Shown: positions 31,116 through 40,379 of the stretch, piece after piece
Layout of the letters: the number at the start of each line of letters is the position of its first letter
How positions within the stretch are numbered: the stretch's first letter is position 1
From: Bathynomus jamesi
Taxonomy: Eukaryota; Arthropoda; Malacostraca; Isopoda; Cirolanidae
Assembly (NCBI GenBank): GCA_023014485.1
Contig: JAJOZX010001865.1
Location: 609,001-673,000, forward strand
Length of the DNA: 64,000 nt
Reading direction: 5' to 3'
Notes under the pieces: generated by a model
What the model was told of the DNA's origin: nothing
The model's input: only the letters and a program-made list of their open reading frames with translations
Databases searched by the model: none
Translations under genes and position numbers: made by a program

Positions 31116-31880
31116 GGAAGAGAGAGTTACAGTACGATAAAATGTAGGATAGGGTACTCAGATCAAATAATAAACACAAAGCACCTATCCTAACTGGGCT
31201 GAAAAGAAAGACTAGATGGGTGTACTATGCATCATCTGCCAGCACTGGGTAACGAGCCCGGGGCCGGGTTGTTAACACATACTTCCCTATATATACTGTA
31301 TATATAGGAATAGACAGTTACAATAAGATAAAATGCCGATTAGGTACCCGGATCAAATAATAAACACAAAGCAATTATCCTAACTGGGTTCAAAAGGAAG
31401 ATTAGCTAGATATGCTGTGCATCGAACCCCTGCCTAGCTCAGTACTAATGCAAACTAATCTATAATTCAGAATACCCGCTATGAAACGGTTTACAACAAA
31501 ATGTAATGAGTTGAAAATGTATTATCTCATCCACAAAGGAGCAAATAATAAACACCATGCAACTAGCCTAACCGGGGTCAAAAGGAAGATTAGCTGGGTG
31601 TGCTACGCATCGTCTGTCAGTACCGGGCCTCGAACCCTGGACCGTAGGCAATTCTTTAAAGTTTTGATAATTCTAAAATCTTACCTGTAGAACTTTCTAA
31701 AAATTTTTAAGTTATCACTTACAGGGAAACAAGCGCGTGATAAAATTTCACTTTCAAAGGACACCTTCATCGCATAATAATATTTACTCTCTAAATCTCT
31801 AAATGACGTTCTCATGGAGGAAATTAGCTGGGTGTGCTACACATCGTTTGCCGGCACCGGGCCTCGACCTCTGGGCAGAT
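30890..31880. repeat. about 210-bp dispersed-tandem repeat, at least four copies
   Basis: Each unit has AAATAATAAACACAAAGCA, then CTAACTGGG, GGAAGATTAGCTGG, GTGCTACGCATC, a CCGGG-rich end and GTTGTTAACA. Copies start near 30938, 31146, 31350 and 31545, with a partial one near 31815. On the minus strand GGGTTCGAGGCCCGG (near 31625-31640) resembles a tRNA B box, so a SINE origin is possible. A (TA)n run lies at 31066-31112. Confidence 0.75.
31066..31112. repeat. (TA)n microsatellite
   Basis: TA run inside the 210-bp repeat block. Confidence 0.95.
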
Positions 31881-31904
31881 AACCTTTCACTTCGTTTTAT
31901 TTTG

Positions 31905-32096
31905 GCTTTTTATAAATTATAACATTTGCAGTGAATGAAACGATGCATGTATATTATATATATATATATATATATAGACCGTGAATGGCTTTCCGTTTAA
32001 ATCACAAACTAGTTTACCAAATCGCATTTATTATTGCTTTTTATAAATTATTTAACACTGGCACTGAATGAAACGATGTATACATAGACCGAATCA
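31905..32096. repeat. direct repeat of about 70 bp
   Basis: The segment TTTTATAAATTAT, GTGAATGAAACGATG and TAGACCG appears at about 31908-31985 and again at about 32038-32090, separated by the run ATATATATATATATATATA and 50 bp. Nothing coding. Confidence 0.6.
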
Positions 32097-32117
32097 TAAA
32101 TTAAATTAAATACTTAC

Positions 32118-32260
32118 GTTTCAATGTCCTCTTCATCGGTTGATTCTTTCTCCCCGTCACAAATTTCTGCAATGCTTTGCGTTGAAAGTATGACGTTCCG
32201 GTCAGCCGCCCCGAAAAGGTGGAGCGTAGCCCCTGCACAGAGGTCTCCTTCTTCAAACAA
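32118..32260 (-). CDS. isolated exon-like segment, 143 bp
   Basis: On the minus strand the sequence TTTACTGCTCCCCGCAG precedes an open stretch of 47 codons that ends at GAAAC|GTAAGTATTT, a near-perfect splice donor. The encoded segment has FEEGDLCAGATLHLFGA and ends in acidic STDEEDIE. It is GC-balanced, unlike the AT-rich surroundings. I do not recognise the protein. No neighbouring exon was identified within the window, so it may belong to a host gene or to an old transposon such as a Tigger-like element. Confidence 0.35.
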
Positions 32261-32330
32261 CTGCGGGGAGCAGTAAAGCTGTTATTAATGACTCATGGCA
32301 ATATATTTCTGTAGTTACTCGTTGATAAAA

Positions 32331-32590
32331 ACAACTGTTGTGGATTCCATCTGAAAATGCCCCATTTTATATACGCGGTCCTAATTGTAACCACCCTCCA
32401 ATAGCCGAATCGCGAGTTTTCTATTGGCCGTCGGTGAAATTTGGGTGGTCCATAACGTTTAAGCGTGACTTCCCACCAACCAGAGATCCTGGGTTCGTTC
32501 TCAGGCCCCCGCCCACTTGGCTGTAATTGGACGAGCCGCGAATTCTGGGGGGGCGTGTCACATATAATTTATACACTCCATAGATTTCTT
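32331..32590. other. GC-richer stretch with CCAAT motifs
   Basis: Contains CCAATAGCC, CTATTGG and AATTGGACG motifs plus inverted CGCGGTCC/GAGCCGCG ends. It could be a promoter-like region or a small element. It lies upstream of the minus-strand exon candidate. No further support. Confidence 0.25.
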
Positions 32591-32930
32591 TCAGAAATGA
32601 AACAGTTTCATTGAGAGATAAGTTTTGGTTGGAAAATAAAATTTGTTTTTCTGAGGTGTCAAGCAAACTGATGCATATCGAAGTATATTCAAGACAAAAA
32701 TAAGAGGTCACGTGTTTTTCGAAATTTACCTATCATCTCCACACAGGTGTTGTTTTGCTTCCAGGCGCCGATCTATCGCAATCTAAATTTCATCGAACCG
32801 ATGCGTCCTTCTAGAGCCAAAAACATTATTATTTATCATTTGTTTTATTATTATTATTATTAATATATATATTAATATATATATATATATATATACACAC
32901 ACATATAAATATATACACACACACACACTA

Positions 32931-34150
32931 TATTACCAAAAGTATTCGGACACCCCCACAAATACGTATTGTGGACTAGCTCAAGCGCAGTGGCTTGGAA
33001 AGTCGTCAATATAAAGCCTGTATGTCTGCCTGGGCAGTAGCAGTGGATTAGACGCCAGTATGACGCGTGGAGCGGAACTTTCAGACTTTCAACATGGGAT
33101 GGTGGTTGGATGCCACATCAGTAACCTTTCTGTGCGCGCAACTGCGAGCCGTCTGAACATTCCGAAATCTACTGTAACGGATGTTATTCAAAGATGGAAG
33201 GCTGAAGGTGCCCCTACAACAGAAAACGGTCTGGACGGCCTCACAAACTCACGGAACGAACGTGGTCGAGGAGCCTTAAGGAGGAATGTTCGTACCTCAA
33301 GCACGTCGTCTGCGGCAAACATCACGGCGGAGGTTCAACAGGCCATGGAAACATCTGTCAGCACGTGAACTGTTCGTAGGGAGTTGCATAGACTTGGATT
33401 TCATGGCAGGGCAGCTGCGCACAAGCCAAATCACCGCCACAAATGCAGAACGCCGATTGGAGTGGTGTCGTGCTCGACGTTCATGGACTCGAGCAGTGGC
33501 AGAGTGGTATGGAGTGATGAATCGCGCTACACATTGTTTCGTTCTGATGGACGTGTGTGGGTGTGGCGATTTCCTGGAGAACGCTTCTTACGGGACTGTA
33601 TCGTCCCGACTGTAAAGTTCAGTGGAGGTTCTGTGATGGTATGGGGCTGTTTCAGCTGGATGGGACTTCGCCCGTTAGTTGTCGTGCGGGAAACCATGAA
33701 GTCCAAGACGTATCTGGATATTTTGGATAATTCTGCGCTCCCTACGCTCTGGCAGTACTATGATAATGAGCCCTGCCAGTATCAGCACGACAATGCTCCA
33801 TGTTATACCGCAAAGTGCATACAGGACTGGTTTATGGATAACAATGTCAAGAAGTTGGACTGGCCTGCTCAGAGTCCGGACGTTAACCCCACTGACCACC
33901 TTTGGGAAGAATTGGAGCGCCGCATCAGACTGCGGCCAAATCGGCCTTCTTCCAAATCATCTCTGGGAGCGGCTTTGTAAGTGGAATGGAGGGGTATTCC
34001 GATAGGCACCTACTGGAAGTTAGTTGAAAGTACGCCAAGGAGGGTTGAGGCTGTCATTCAGGCCAAAGGCGGCCCTACTATGTATTAAGTTTTTGCATTA
34101 AAGACCCTTTTTGCAACTACCTATGCGTGTCCGAATAATTTTTTGTAATA
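32931..34150 (+). mobile_element. Tc1-like element
   Basis: Inverted ends TATTACCAAAAGTATTCGGA (32931) and, inverted, TATTACAAAAAATTATTCGG (34131-34150), both followed inward by ACAC. It is inserted at the edge of TA/CA repeats. It carries one transposase gene, broken by a stop and frameshifts. Confidence 0.9.
33060..34088 (+). pseudogene. Tc1-type (DD34E) transposase
   Basis: ATG at 33060. The N-terminal helix-turn-helix (SVRATASRLNIPKSTVTDVI) is followed by a locally frameshifted GRP-type hook (about 33225-33275), then a single TGA at 33366-33368 where related proteins have Arg (CGA to TGA). The catalytic core follows: VVWSDESRYTLF, YQHDNAPCYTAK and WPAQSPDVNPTDHLWEELERR. The C-terminus (LWERL, IPIGTYWKLVES, ending at TAA 34086-34088) needs two more frame changes. 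It is a recent but dead copy. Confidence 0.9.
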
Positions 34151-34358
34151 TATATATATACAGGGTGTTTGAAAACTTTCTGTACAAATTGTAATGGGGG
34201 ATAGGCAACACCAAGACAAACCCTTTTCGTCTATAAGTGTATGTCCGCTGACGTCACCATTCGGCGCGAGAGGGCGCCGCTGCAATTGGCTAAAAGGTGA
34301 AGTGGGCTAGACTCGCGCTTGCCGCGGGCATTCTTAAATCGGACGTAGTACGCGTAAC

Positions 34359-34940
34359 ATGGAGCGCTTCACGACTGCTGAGATGGCTGACATGCATATG
34401 GTATATGGGGCTGCCAATGGAAACGGAAGAGCTGCTGTGAGGTTGTACCGACAGCGCTTCCCAAACAGACGTGTGCCAAACCACCAAACGTTTGCGCATT
34501 TGCATCGGCGACTGCGAGAAACTGGAACATTCCATGCAAACATGCATGACACTGGTCGGGAGAGAAACGTGCGCACTCCTGACATGGAAGAAGAAACCCT
34601 ACGGCGATTTGAGGACAATCCAAGCGCAAGCACGCGAGGTGTTGCACGTATCCTCGGTGTGAACCACGACCTGGTCTGGAGAGTGTTGCACGAGCAGCAG
34701 TTACATCCGTTTCATCGTCAGAGAGTCCAGGCATTACAACCTCGGGATTACCCTCTTCGTGTGGAATTCGCACGCTGGTTTCTGCAGCAGACAGCGGTGC
34801 AGCCTAATTTTCCGGCTTATGTGCTGTTCTCAGATGAGGCCTGTTTCACACGTGAGGGTGTGTTTAACATGCACAATTCTCACGTGTGGGCGCACGCAAA
34901 TCCACATGCTACACGGGTTTGTAATGCCTGGACTCTCTGA
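34359..34940 (+). pseudogene. mariner-like transposase, N-terminal half (left arm)
   Basis: ATG at 34359, 194 codons. A helix-turn-helix region (EMADMHMVYGAANGNGRAA, RQRFPNRRVPNHQTFAHLH) is followed by STRGVARILGVNHDLVWRVL and the first catalytic region LFSDEACFTREGVFN. It then crosses the palindrome junction and stops. The residues holding the second and third catalytic acids are absent. The head matches the DUF4817-type mariner branch common in arthropods. Confidence 0.85.
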
Positions 34941-35299
34941 CGATGAAACGGATGTAACTGCTGCTCGTGCAACACTCTCCAGACCAGGTCGTGGTTCACA
35001 CCGAGGATACGTGCAACACCTCGCGTGCTTGCCCTTGGATTGTCCTCAAATCGCCGTTGGATTTCTTCTTCCATGTCAGGAGTGCGCACGTTTCTCTCCC
35101 GACCAGTGTCATGCATGTTTGCATGGAATGTTCCAGTTTCTCGCAGTCGCCGATGCAAATGCGCAAACGTTTGGTGGTTTGGCACACGTCTGTTTGGGAA
35201 GCGCTGTCGGTACAACCTCACAGCAGCTCTTCCGTTTCCATTGGCAGCCCCATGCACCATATGCATGTCAGCCATCTCAGCAGTCGTGAAGCGCTCCAT
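34880..35299 (-). pseudogene. mariner-like transposase, N-terminal third (right arm, inverted)
   Basis: Inverted copy of the previous gene starting at ATG 35299; nearly identical over 130 residues and then reading into the spacer (VACGFACAHT), where it ends. It differs from the left arm by a few substitutions (for example HMVHGAANG versus HMVYGAANG), which shows the arms have aged separately. Confidence 0.85.
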
Positions 35300-35518
35300 G
35301 TTACGCGTACTACGTCCGATTTAAGAATGCCCGCGGCAAGCGCGAGTCTAGCCCACTTCACCTTTTAGCCAATTGCAGCGGCGCCCTCTCGCGCCGAATG
35401 GTGACGTCAGCGGACATACACTTATAGACGAAAAGGGTTTGCCTTGGTGTTGCCTATCCCCCATTACAATTTGTACAGAAAGTTTTCAAACACCCTGTAT
35501 ATATATATATATATATAT

Positions 35519-35990
35519 TTGTGTCTTAAAGATAAATTTATCTTGAAACAAAATAATTGGATAAAAGAGGAAAAATTAATAAGTTATCCCGAAATAGAAT
35601 CTTTTTGGGCGAAAGACGAGAAATGAAATAGTTATCCAGAAATAGAATCTATTTTTAAATAAAGTTATATTAATATTTTTTATAATAAGGCTTAAAGATA
35701 TATTGGGTCTTAAAGATAAATTTATATTGAAACAAAATAATTGGCCAAAAGAGGAAAATAAATAAGTTACCGCGAAATAGAATCTATTTTTATTATAAAG
35801 TTACATATATTAATATTCCTTGTAATAAGGTTTAAAGATATATTGTATTGGTGTCTTAAAGATAAATTTATATTGAAACACAATAATTGAATAAAAGATG
35901 AAAAATTAATAAGTTACCCCTAATTTAATTTCTATTTTGTTTTAAAAATCATATTAATGCTGTTTATGTTATAGTTTAAGGATAAAATTG
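35519..35990. repeat. tandem repeat, three units of about 150-185 bp
   Basis: Units begin with GTGTCTTAAAGATAAATTTA or a close variant near 35520, 35707 and 35857. Each contains TTGAAACAAAATAATTG, AAAAGAGGAAAA and a GAAATAGAATCTATTTTT block or its relic. AT-rich with no coding sequence. Confidence 0.75.
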
Positions 35991-36229
35991 TGTATTATGA
36001 TGAAAATTTGTTTTTTTATTAAACTTAGTTTATGTTATTCAATTTTTTGTTTAAAAGATCCCCCACCAAATGTGGAATTGGCTCAACCTGAAAAACTATT
36101 GGTGTTGCCTTTTTTTTGAGATTTTGTCGGGCTACCCCTTGGCTCCATAAACGTATTTGTTTATGTTTAATAGCTCTGTCTATTGGGTCATATTTAGAGA
36201 CTTTGTTGATCTACCAGGAGCTGTTTTAA

Positions 36230-36725
36230 TTAAATAAATAGCGCAATCTGGCAACTCAACCCTAATAATGTACACCTGAACAAACCATTTACGCCTCATA
36301 AGCCAACTGGCAGATTAAGCCAACTGGCTTCTAGGCCAGTTGGCGGATTTCGAGTTCGAAGTCAAGTGTTGCTACCATGATTGATCTCTCATTGAGCTTC
36401 TGCCTCTCGCAGAAGCTGGATGCTCTCTTCCTCTCTCTCCTCCTCTCTCTCTTAGGTTAGGTATGCCCCTTTAGGAGCTGAGGCCGTCCCAACTTCTTCC
36501 CCAAAGAGTTTAGTGGACGGGAGTTCCCCTCCCCCTTCATTGCAGCTTGGGGGATAACCCCTCCCCCATTGTTGCATAACCCTCCTCCCCCTTTTGCAGC
36601 ATTGACTTGTTGCAAGACCCCCTCCCCCTTGTTACATGACATCTTGCAGCATTCCCCCTTTGCAACATATGCAATTGCATTGCACTTGTCCATTTTGCGG
36701 GCATACTACTCAGCTAGGTTAGATT
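36230..36725 (-). repeat. G-rich and CAGTTGGC repeat, inverted copy
   Basis: Inverted relative to the copy at 19655-20350: it shares GCGCTATTTATTTAATTAA, the GCCAGTTGGC units, CAGCTTCTGCGAGAGGCAG and a C-rich run (CCCCCTCCCCCTTGTT-type units) near 36540-36660. The two copies lie about 16 kb apart and enclose the Polinton, but neither touches its ends. Confidence 0.75.
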
Positions 36726-36884
36726 AATCTGAGTTAATGTAACGCAACCAAACCTAGCGTAACCTAACCACAAAAAGTAGGTCGTATAAGAAAATCCGAC
36801 TTATTTAGAAAATACTATCTAATTGGTGAAAAAGGTGACTTACTGTTAGTGCTACTTCGGAATTTTATATATCCTGTATATATA

Positions 36885-36886
<2 letters not shown>

Positions 36887-36926
<40 letters not shown>
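36887..36926. repeat. (TG)n microsatellite
   Basis: About 19 TG units, giving a Val/Cys run in an accidental ORF. Confidence 0.95.
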
Positions 36927-36932
<6 letters not shown>

Positions 36933-37059
36933 TTCTGCCTTCTGCCTCCCTTCTTTTTTCCCTTCATTGCTGCTACTTATGAATTATTAGGATACAACAA
37001 CACCCATTGTGGCGCCAATTTATATATATATATATATATAATATATATATATATATAAT

Positions 37060-37381
37060 AATAAAAGGACGTGTGTGTATCTGTCTGTTCCAGCCATAAC
37101 TCCAAAATGGAAGCAGTTACAAACATGAAACTTCACACACATATTGATTAGGTCCCCAGGTTGTGCACCTGGGTGTTAATAAATTAAATAATTAAAATTA
37201 CTGGGCCCGAAGGCCCCAGCACCGCGATTAAACTACAGAAAAGAACGCAACCGTGAAAATTTTAAGCTTCACATTGTGTCAAGATTTCTGAATCTTAACA
37301 TTTTCATGACTAATTATTTGGTCAATAAAACTATAGAAAAGAACACAGTCATGAAAATCTTGAGCTTCACATATAATTAAA
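37060..37381. other. non-coding repeat upstream of a Helitron-like end
   Basis: Begins AAGGACGTGTGTGTATCTGTC after (TA)n and contains two similar segments with ACTACAGAAAAGAACGCA and ACTATAGAAAAGAACACAGTC, each followed by GAAAATxTTxAGCTTCACAT. No ORF of interest. It abuts the sequence CTAGCGGAGCG at 37385 that ends the next feature. Confidence 0.5.
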
Positions 37382-37439
37382 ACTAGCGGAGCGACCCGGC
37401 GTTGCCGGGGTGGATGTTGAACACTATATATATATGTTA

Positions 37440-37555
37440 AACACAGACCGTGCATGGAACAAGGAACTCTTCTGGGAAAATTAAATCCACTATAGTCCGA
37501 ATAAGTAATGGTAAATGACAAATTTCTCAGGGGACCATTCTGAGTTTGTGTATAT
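37440..37555. repeat. dispersed repeat, copy 1
   Basis: Contains ACAGACCGTGCATGGAACAA, CCACTATAGTCCGAATAAGT and AATGGTAAATGACAAA. Inverted copies occur near 49570-49700 and partly near 50018-50080. Confidence 0.75.
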
Positions 37556-37563
37556 ATATATAT

Positions 37564-37712
37564 GCTGCAAACCCACAAGGAAAAAGAAAAACGATTCCAA
37601 GGCCTTTCGTGTATTCAAAGCTACACCTCGTCAGGGAATACACGAAAGGCCTTGGAATCGTTTTTCTTTTTCCTTGTGGGTTTGCAGCATTTATTCATTT
37701 CACGTGTTTTAT
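37564..37712 (-). repeat. palindrome with hammerhead-like centre, Penelope-type terminal remnant
   Basis: Arms at about 37564-37616 and 37636-37689 are near-perfect inverted copies (GCTGCAAACCCACAAGG, CGATTCCAAGGCC). The downstream side continues GTGGGTTTGCAGCA, then TTTCACGTG and a small stem. A second hairpin at 39904-40109 has the same order, GTGGGTTT then TTCACGT, so the two belong to one family. Its centre is described separately. Confidence 0.6.
37595..37645 (-). ncRNA. hammerhead-ribozyme-like core
   Basis: On the minus strand CTGACGAG (37627-37634) is followed by GTGTA, an 8-nt loop, TACAC and GAAAGG (GAAA at 37605-37608). CUGANGA and GAAA flanking a stem II are the conserved core of hammerhead ribozymes. 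Stem II needs one bulged G, and the helix III segment AGGCCT is self-complementary and very short, as in minimal ribozymes of Penelope-like elements. Activity is not demonstrated. Confidence 0.4.
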
Positions 37713-38233
37713 TGTGAAATTCATCCCATATATATATATATATATATATATAGAGTATATGCCCGGATAGGTCAACTGAATGTCCGGTTAGGTAACTGAA
37801 TGCCGATTAGGTTAATTAAATGCCCAGTTAGATCAACTGAATGCCTGATTAGATTAATTGAATACCCGGGTAGGTTAATTGAATGCCCGGTTAAGTTAAC
37901 TGTACGCCCTTGACGATTGGTTAGGTTAAGTCGTGATATTTTCGTTAGCTTATAGCGTTCAACATCCACCCCGGCAACGCCGAGTCACTCCGCTAGCATA
38001 TATATATATATACAGTCTCTCTTCCTAACTCCAATTTGACTAGACCTTGAAAATACTAGAAAACTTTTAATACAGGTGAGCCGATGAAGTATGATCATGT
38101 AAGATTGTAAGGGTTACACCATAATTAAGTGCTGTCACCAACTATAAGAATTAAAATTGTTTATTAAACACCTACATGTACAAATAAACCACAAAGCACA
38201 CAAATAAACCACCATACACAACAAAACAAAATA

Positions 38234-38740
38234 CAGAGAGGTTGACAAAAGTAAATAGACATCTTTGTTTATTTTAAAAATTTTATTTGATTATAAAAGT
38301 CGATAAAAAATAATAAATTTGTTGAGTGAATAAAAGCAAAGGGAAAAAGAACACGATTTTTAAATATATTCATTCAATTAATTTTTCATTATTTATTGAC
38401 GTACATAATCAAATCAAAACATTTTGGAAAAAAGTAAAAGTATTACAGTATTTTAATATAGAAATGCATTTCACGAAGTTTTTCTACAATATGAACACGT
38501 TCGTTCGCAGTTGCAAAAATAATTTGTTGAATTTGTATTTCTTTTTTAATTTATTTTCACTACATCATAATACTAATATTTGTGGACATTTAACTTCAAC
38601 TTCTTACTGTGGTTTGATTTCATGGTTCACGAACAACAGAAGTATCAGATTGATTAACGAGGAAACTCTGAAGATATTCACAGTATATGAAGAAACTCTG
38701 AAGAAAGTTCGCATAAGTAAAGTACCTACCTGATTAGAGT
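38234..38740. other. Tc1-type terminus fragment and AT-rich sequence
   Basis: CAGAGAGGTTGACAAAAGTA at 38234, followed by AATAGACATCTTTG, matches the left end of the small element at 63687. No partner end was found. The 135-codon ORF in this stretch is Asn/Phe/Lys-rich and looks accidental. Confidence 0.45.
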
Positions 38741-38978
38741 GTAAATAACGAAAGAAAGATAACGAAAGGAATCTTTTATACTGTAACTTGAAGAGCCTAA
38801 TCATTTTCATTAATCAGTAAAGTAACATAAATATCATCAACTGTTGCCGCAAAATAGAAGTCAACATCTTCCTTCCTTGACTAATCAATTTTAAAATTAG
38901 AAAGAGCCGTTTTGAGCAGAAAACTGAGATTTGTTTATAAAAAACCTCTGAACAGGTAGCTAGAACAACCTGAAAAAA

Positions 38979-39338
38979 GTGTTAGCAGCTGACGAGGAAG
39001 TTTCGAAGAGTTGCTGTATCCTCCAGCGCGGGACAGGTCAACGCAAAGAAGAGGCGACGTCAAACCGAAAAATCAACGCGCTGGTCGCCAAACTTCCTCA
39101 AATCTCCGTGCAGCGGCCTGTCTACGGTTGGCCAGACTGGCAGTCGACGGCCTGTTGCGTGGCACGGTCAGAGTGCCGATCGGCTCCCGGGGCCGTACCT
39201 ATACCAGCGTGCTATTTTTTATTTACGGGTAGCAATTGCGTGCTCCCCGGACTACTCTTACTCTCCAGCGACATTAAGACTAATCCAGGCCCCACTACAA
39301 CTTACACATGTCACCACACACAAAGACAGACACAATAG
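38979..39338 (+). pseudogene. LINE 1 N-terminal region with 2A-like peptide
   Basis: A 119-codon frame ending LLLLSSDIKTNPGPT and a short His/Thr tail. DIKTNPGP (39270-39293) matches the 2A consensus D(V/I)ExNPGP except Lys for Glu. In several animal LINE clades such a motif near the N-terminus makes the ribosome skip a peptide bond or acts in a signal-like way. The downstream endonuclease lies in another frame, so a small indel separates them in this copy. Confidence 0.6.
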
Positions 39339-39903
39339 GACCATGAGACACATACAGAAGCATAATATTAACATATTACAGTACAACGTAGATGGCCTCA
39401 CAAACAAAATCATGGAGCTTAGGGAATTCGTACACAATCAAAACATTCACATAGCACTTATACAAGAAACAAAACTAAAACGCACACACAAAACACTCAC
39501 CATCCCTGATTTCAAGGGGATCGGTTAAGATCGTACTGGGGGTCACGGGGGTGGACTCATCACTTACATACGTAAAAGCATTAGCTACACTGATGCCACC
39601 CAAAACATTACAAACACAATCCAAGTAGATAACAAGATAGAAATACAGACAGTTAACATTAAAACAAGCGCAAAACACAACACCACATTCATCAATATTT
39701 ACATCTCAACAGATAGTTCACCTCAGGTGCCAACCAATTATAATCCACAGTTACACAATCTGGCCTCTCTCACTAATGTCATCTTAGGAGGAGACTTCAA
39801 CGCTAAAGACACAAGTTGGTACCTGCAAAACCAAAGCAACACCAGAGACGCCAAAATAGCCACACAACTAAACAGCCTCTTCATTCTTAACAATACAGAA
39901 GAA

Positions 39904-40109
39904 TATGATAATAAAAACCCACTCTAATAGACAGAGTTTATTTCCACAACAGTTTCGATGCCCACTGGCATCCTCTTCGGGTGTGTATATCTACCCGAAG
40001 AGGATGCCAGTGGGCATCAAAACTGTTGTGGAAATAAATTCTCTCTATTAGAGTGGGTTTCTATTATTATATTTTGATCTTCACGTAGAAAAGTGAAGTT
40101 TTTTGCATT
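39904..40109. mobile_element. 206-bp hairpin insertion in LINE 1, 12-bp target duplication
   Basis: AATACAGAAGAA occurs at 39892-39903 and 40110-40121. The insert has inverted arms of about 70 bp around a 10-nt loop (centre near 39986) carrying GATGCCCACTGGCATCC, AACAGTTT and CTATTAGAGTGGG, followed by GTGGGTTT and the small stem CTTCACGTAGAAAAGTGAAG. It belongs to the same family as 37564-37712. Confidence 0.8.
39945..39990 (-). ncRNA. hammerhead-ribozyme-like core in the hairpin insert
   Basis: On the minus strand CCGAAGAG (from 39973-39980) is followed by GATGCC, AGTG, GGCATC and GAAAC (39952-39956). This is the CUGANGA / stem II / GAAA layout with a six-bp stem, except that U4 is C here. 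The other arm (39993-40023, plus) has the same stem but AAAAC instead of GAAAC. Both copies are therefore probably inactive. Confidence 0.4.
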
Positions 40110-40379
40110 TAATACAGAAGAACATACACACATACCATATCAAGCAGGTTACTCAAACTCCTCCCCAGATATAACGTTCTGTTCCCCTTCACAAGCAACA
40201 CATACACACTGGAGAACAGAAAAACAACTGTCATCAGATCACCTGCCCATCATCATTACAACACGTTCTACACTCTACGCCAACAGCCTTAGGCACATTT
40301 ACAGAAATTACAAGAAAGCTGATTGAGAACAGCTCAAAATACAGACTGAGGAAAAATACACCACATTAAACAGCACACC

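Larger units (their letters stand above)
34161..35497. mobile_element. head-to-head palindrome of half mariner-like elements
   Basis: The left arm 34161-34739 and right arm 34920-35497 are inverted copies, about 579 bp each, both starting from the same terminus CAGGGTGTTTGAAAACTTTC. Each arm contains the 5-prime end and N-terminal half of one transposase. The 180-bp centre (34740-34919) continues the left copy only. TA flanks both outer ends. The 3-prime half of the element is missing altogether. Confidence 0.9.
37382..37996. mobile_element. inverted Helitron-like 3-prime ends around CCTAACC cassette, locus 3
   Basis: On the plus strand the right arm reads ACCCCGGCAACGCCGAGTCA, then CTCCGCTAG, ending near 37996. 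On the minus strand the left arm reads the same with a perfect CCCGGCAACGCCGGG stem and ends CTAG followed by T (37382-37385). A GC hairpin about 8-10 nt before a CTRR terminus is the 3-prime signature of Helitrons. The arms extend through GGTGGATGTTGAAC. Between them are a ribozyme-like hairpin (37564-37689) and an inverted CCTAACC cassette (about 37755-37950). No rolling-circle helicase gene is present. Confidence 0.55.
39343..40326 (+). pseudogene. LINE 1 endonuclease domain, interrupted
   Basis: The frame begins with NILQYNVDGLTNKIMEL and ALIQETKL (metal-binding Glu). A stop follows near 39526, then GGLITYIRKSIS, VILGGDFNAKDTSW and, beyond the inserted hairpin, SPDITFCSP and SSDHLPIII (catalytic Asp-His). 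These are the motifs of the exonuclease-endonuclease-phosphatase domain that nicks the target. Removing 39904-40109 with one 12-bp duplicate joins the two halves in frame. Confidence 0.8.

Noticed and set aside
30890..31880. CRISPR-like array (repeats with spacers)
   Set aside because: Units are about 210 bp, diverged, in a eukaryotic repeat context, with no short constant repeats and no cas genes.
34161..35497. Palindromes as sequencing or assembly fold-back artefacts
   Set aside because: Arms differ by substitutions, outer TA target sites are present, and the centres are asymmetric. Long-read spanning would still be the decisive test.
19655..36725. Inverted G-rich repeats as the Polinton terminal inverted repeats
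   Set aside because: They lie 0.4 kb and 6.3 kb outside the gene block, and other elements intervene on the right.
38326..38733. 135-aa ORF
   Set aside because: Asn/Phe/Lys-rich translation of AT-rich DNA without motif or homologue pattern.
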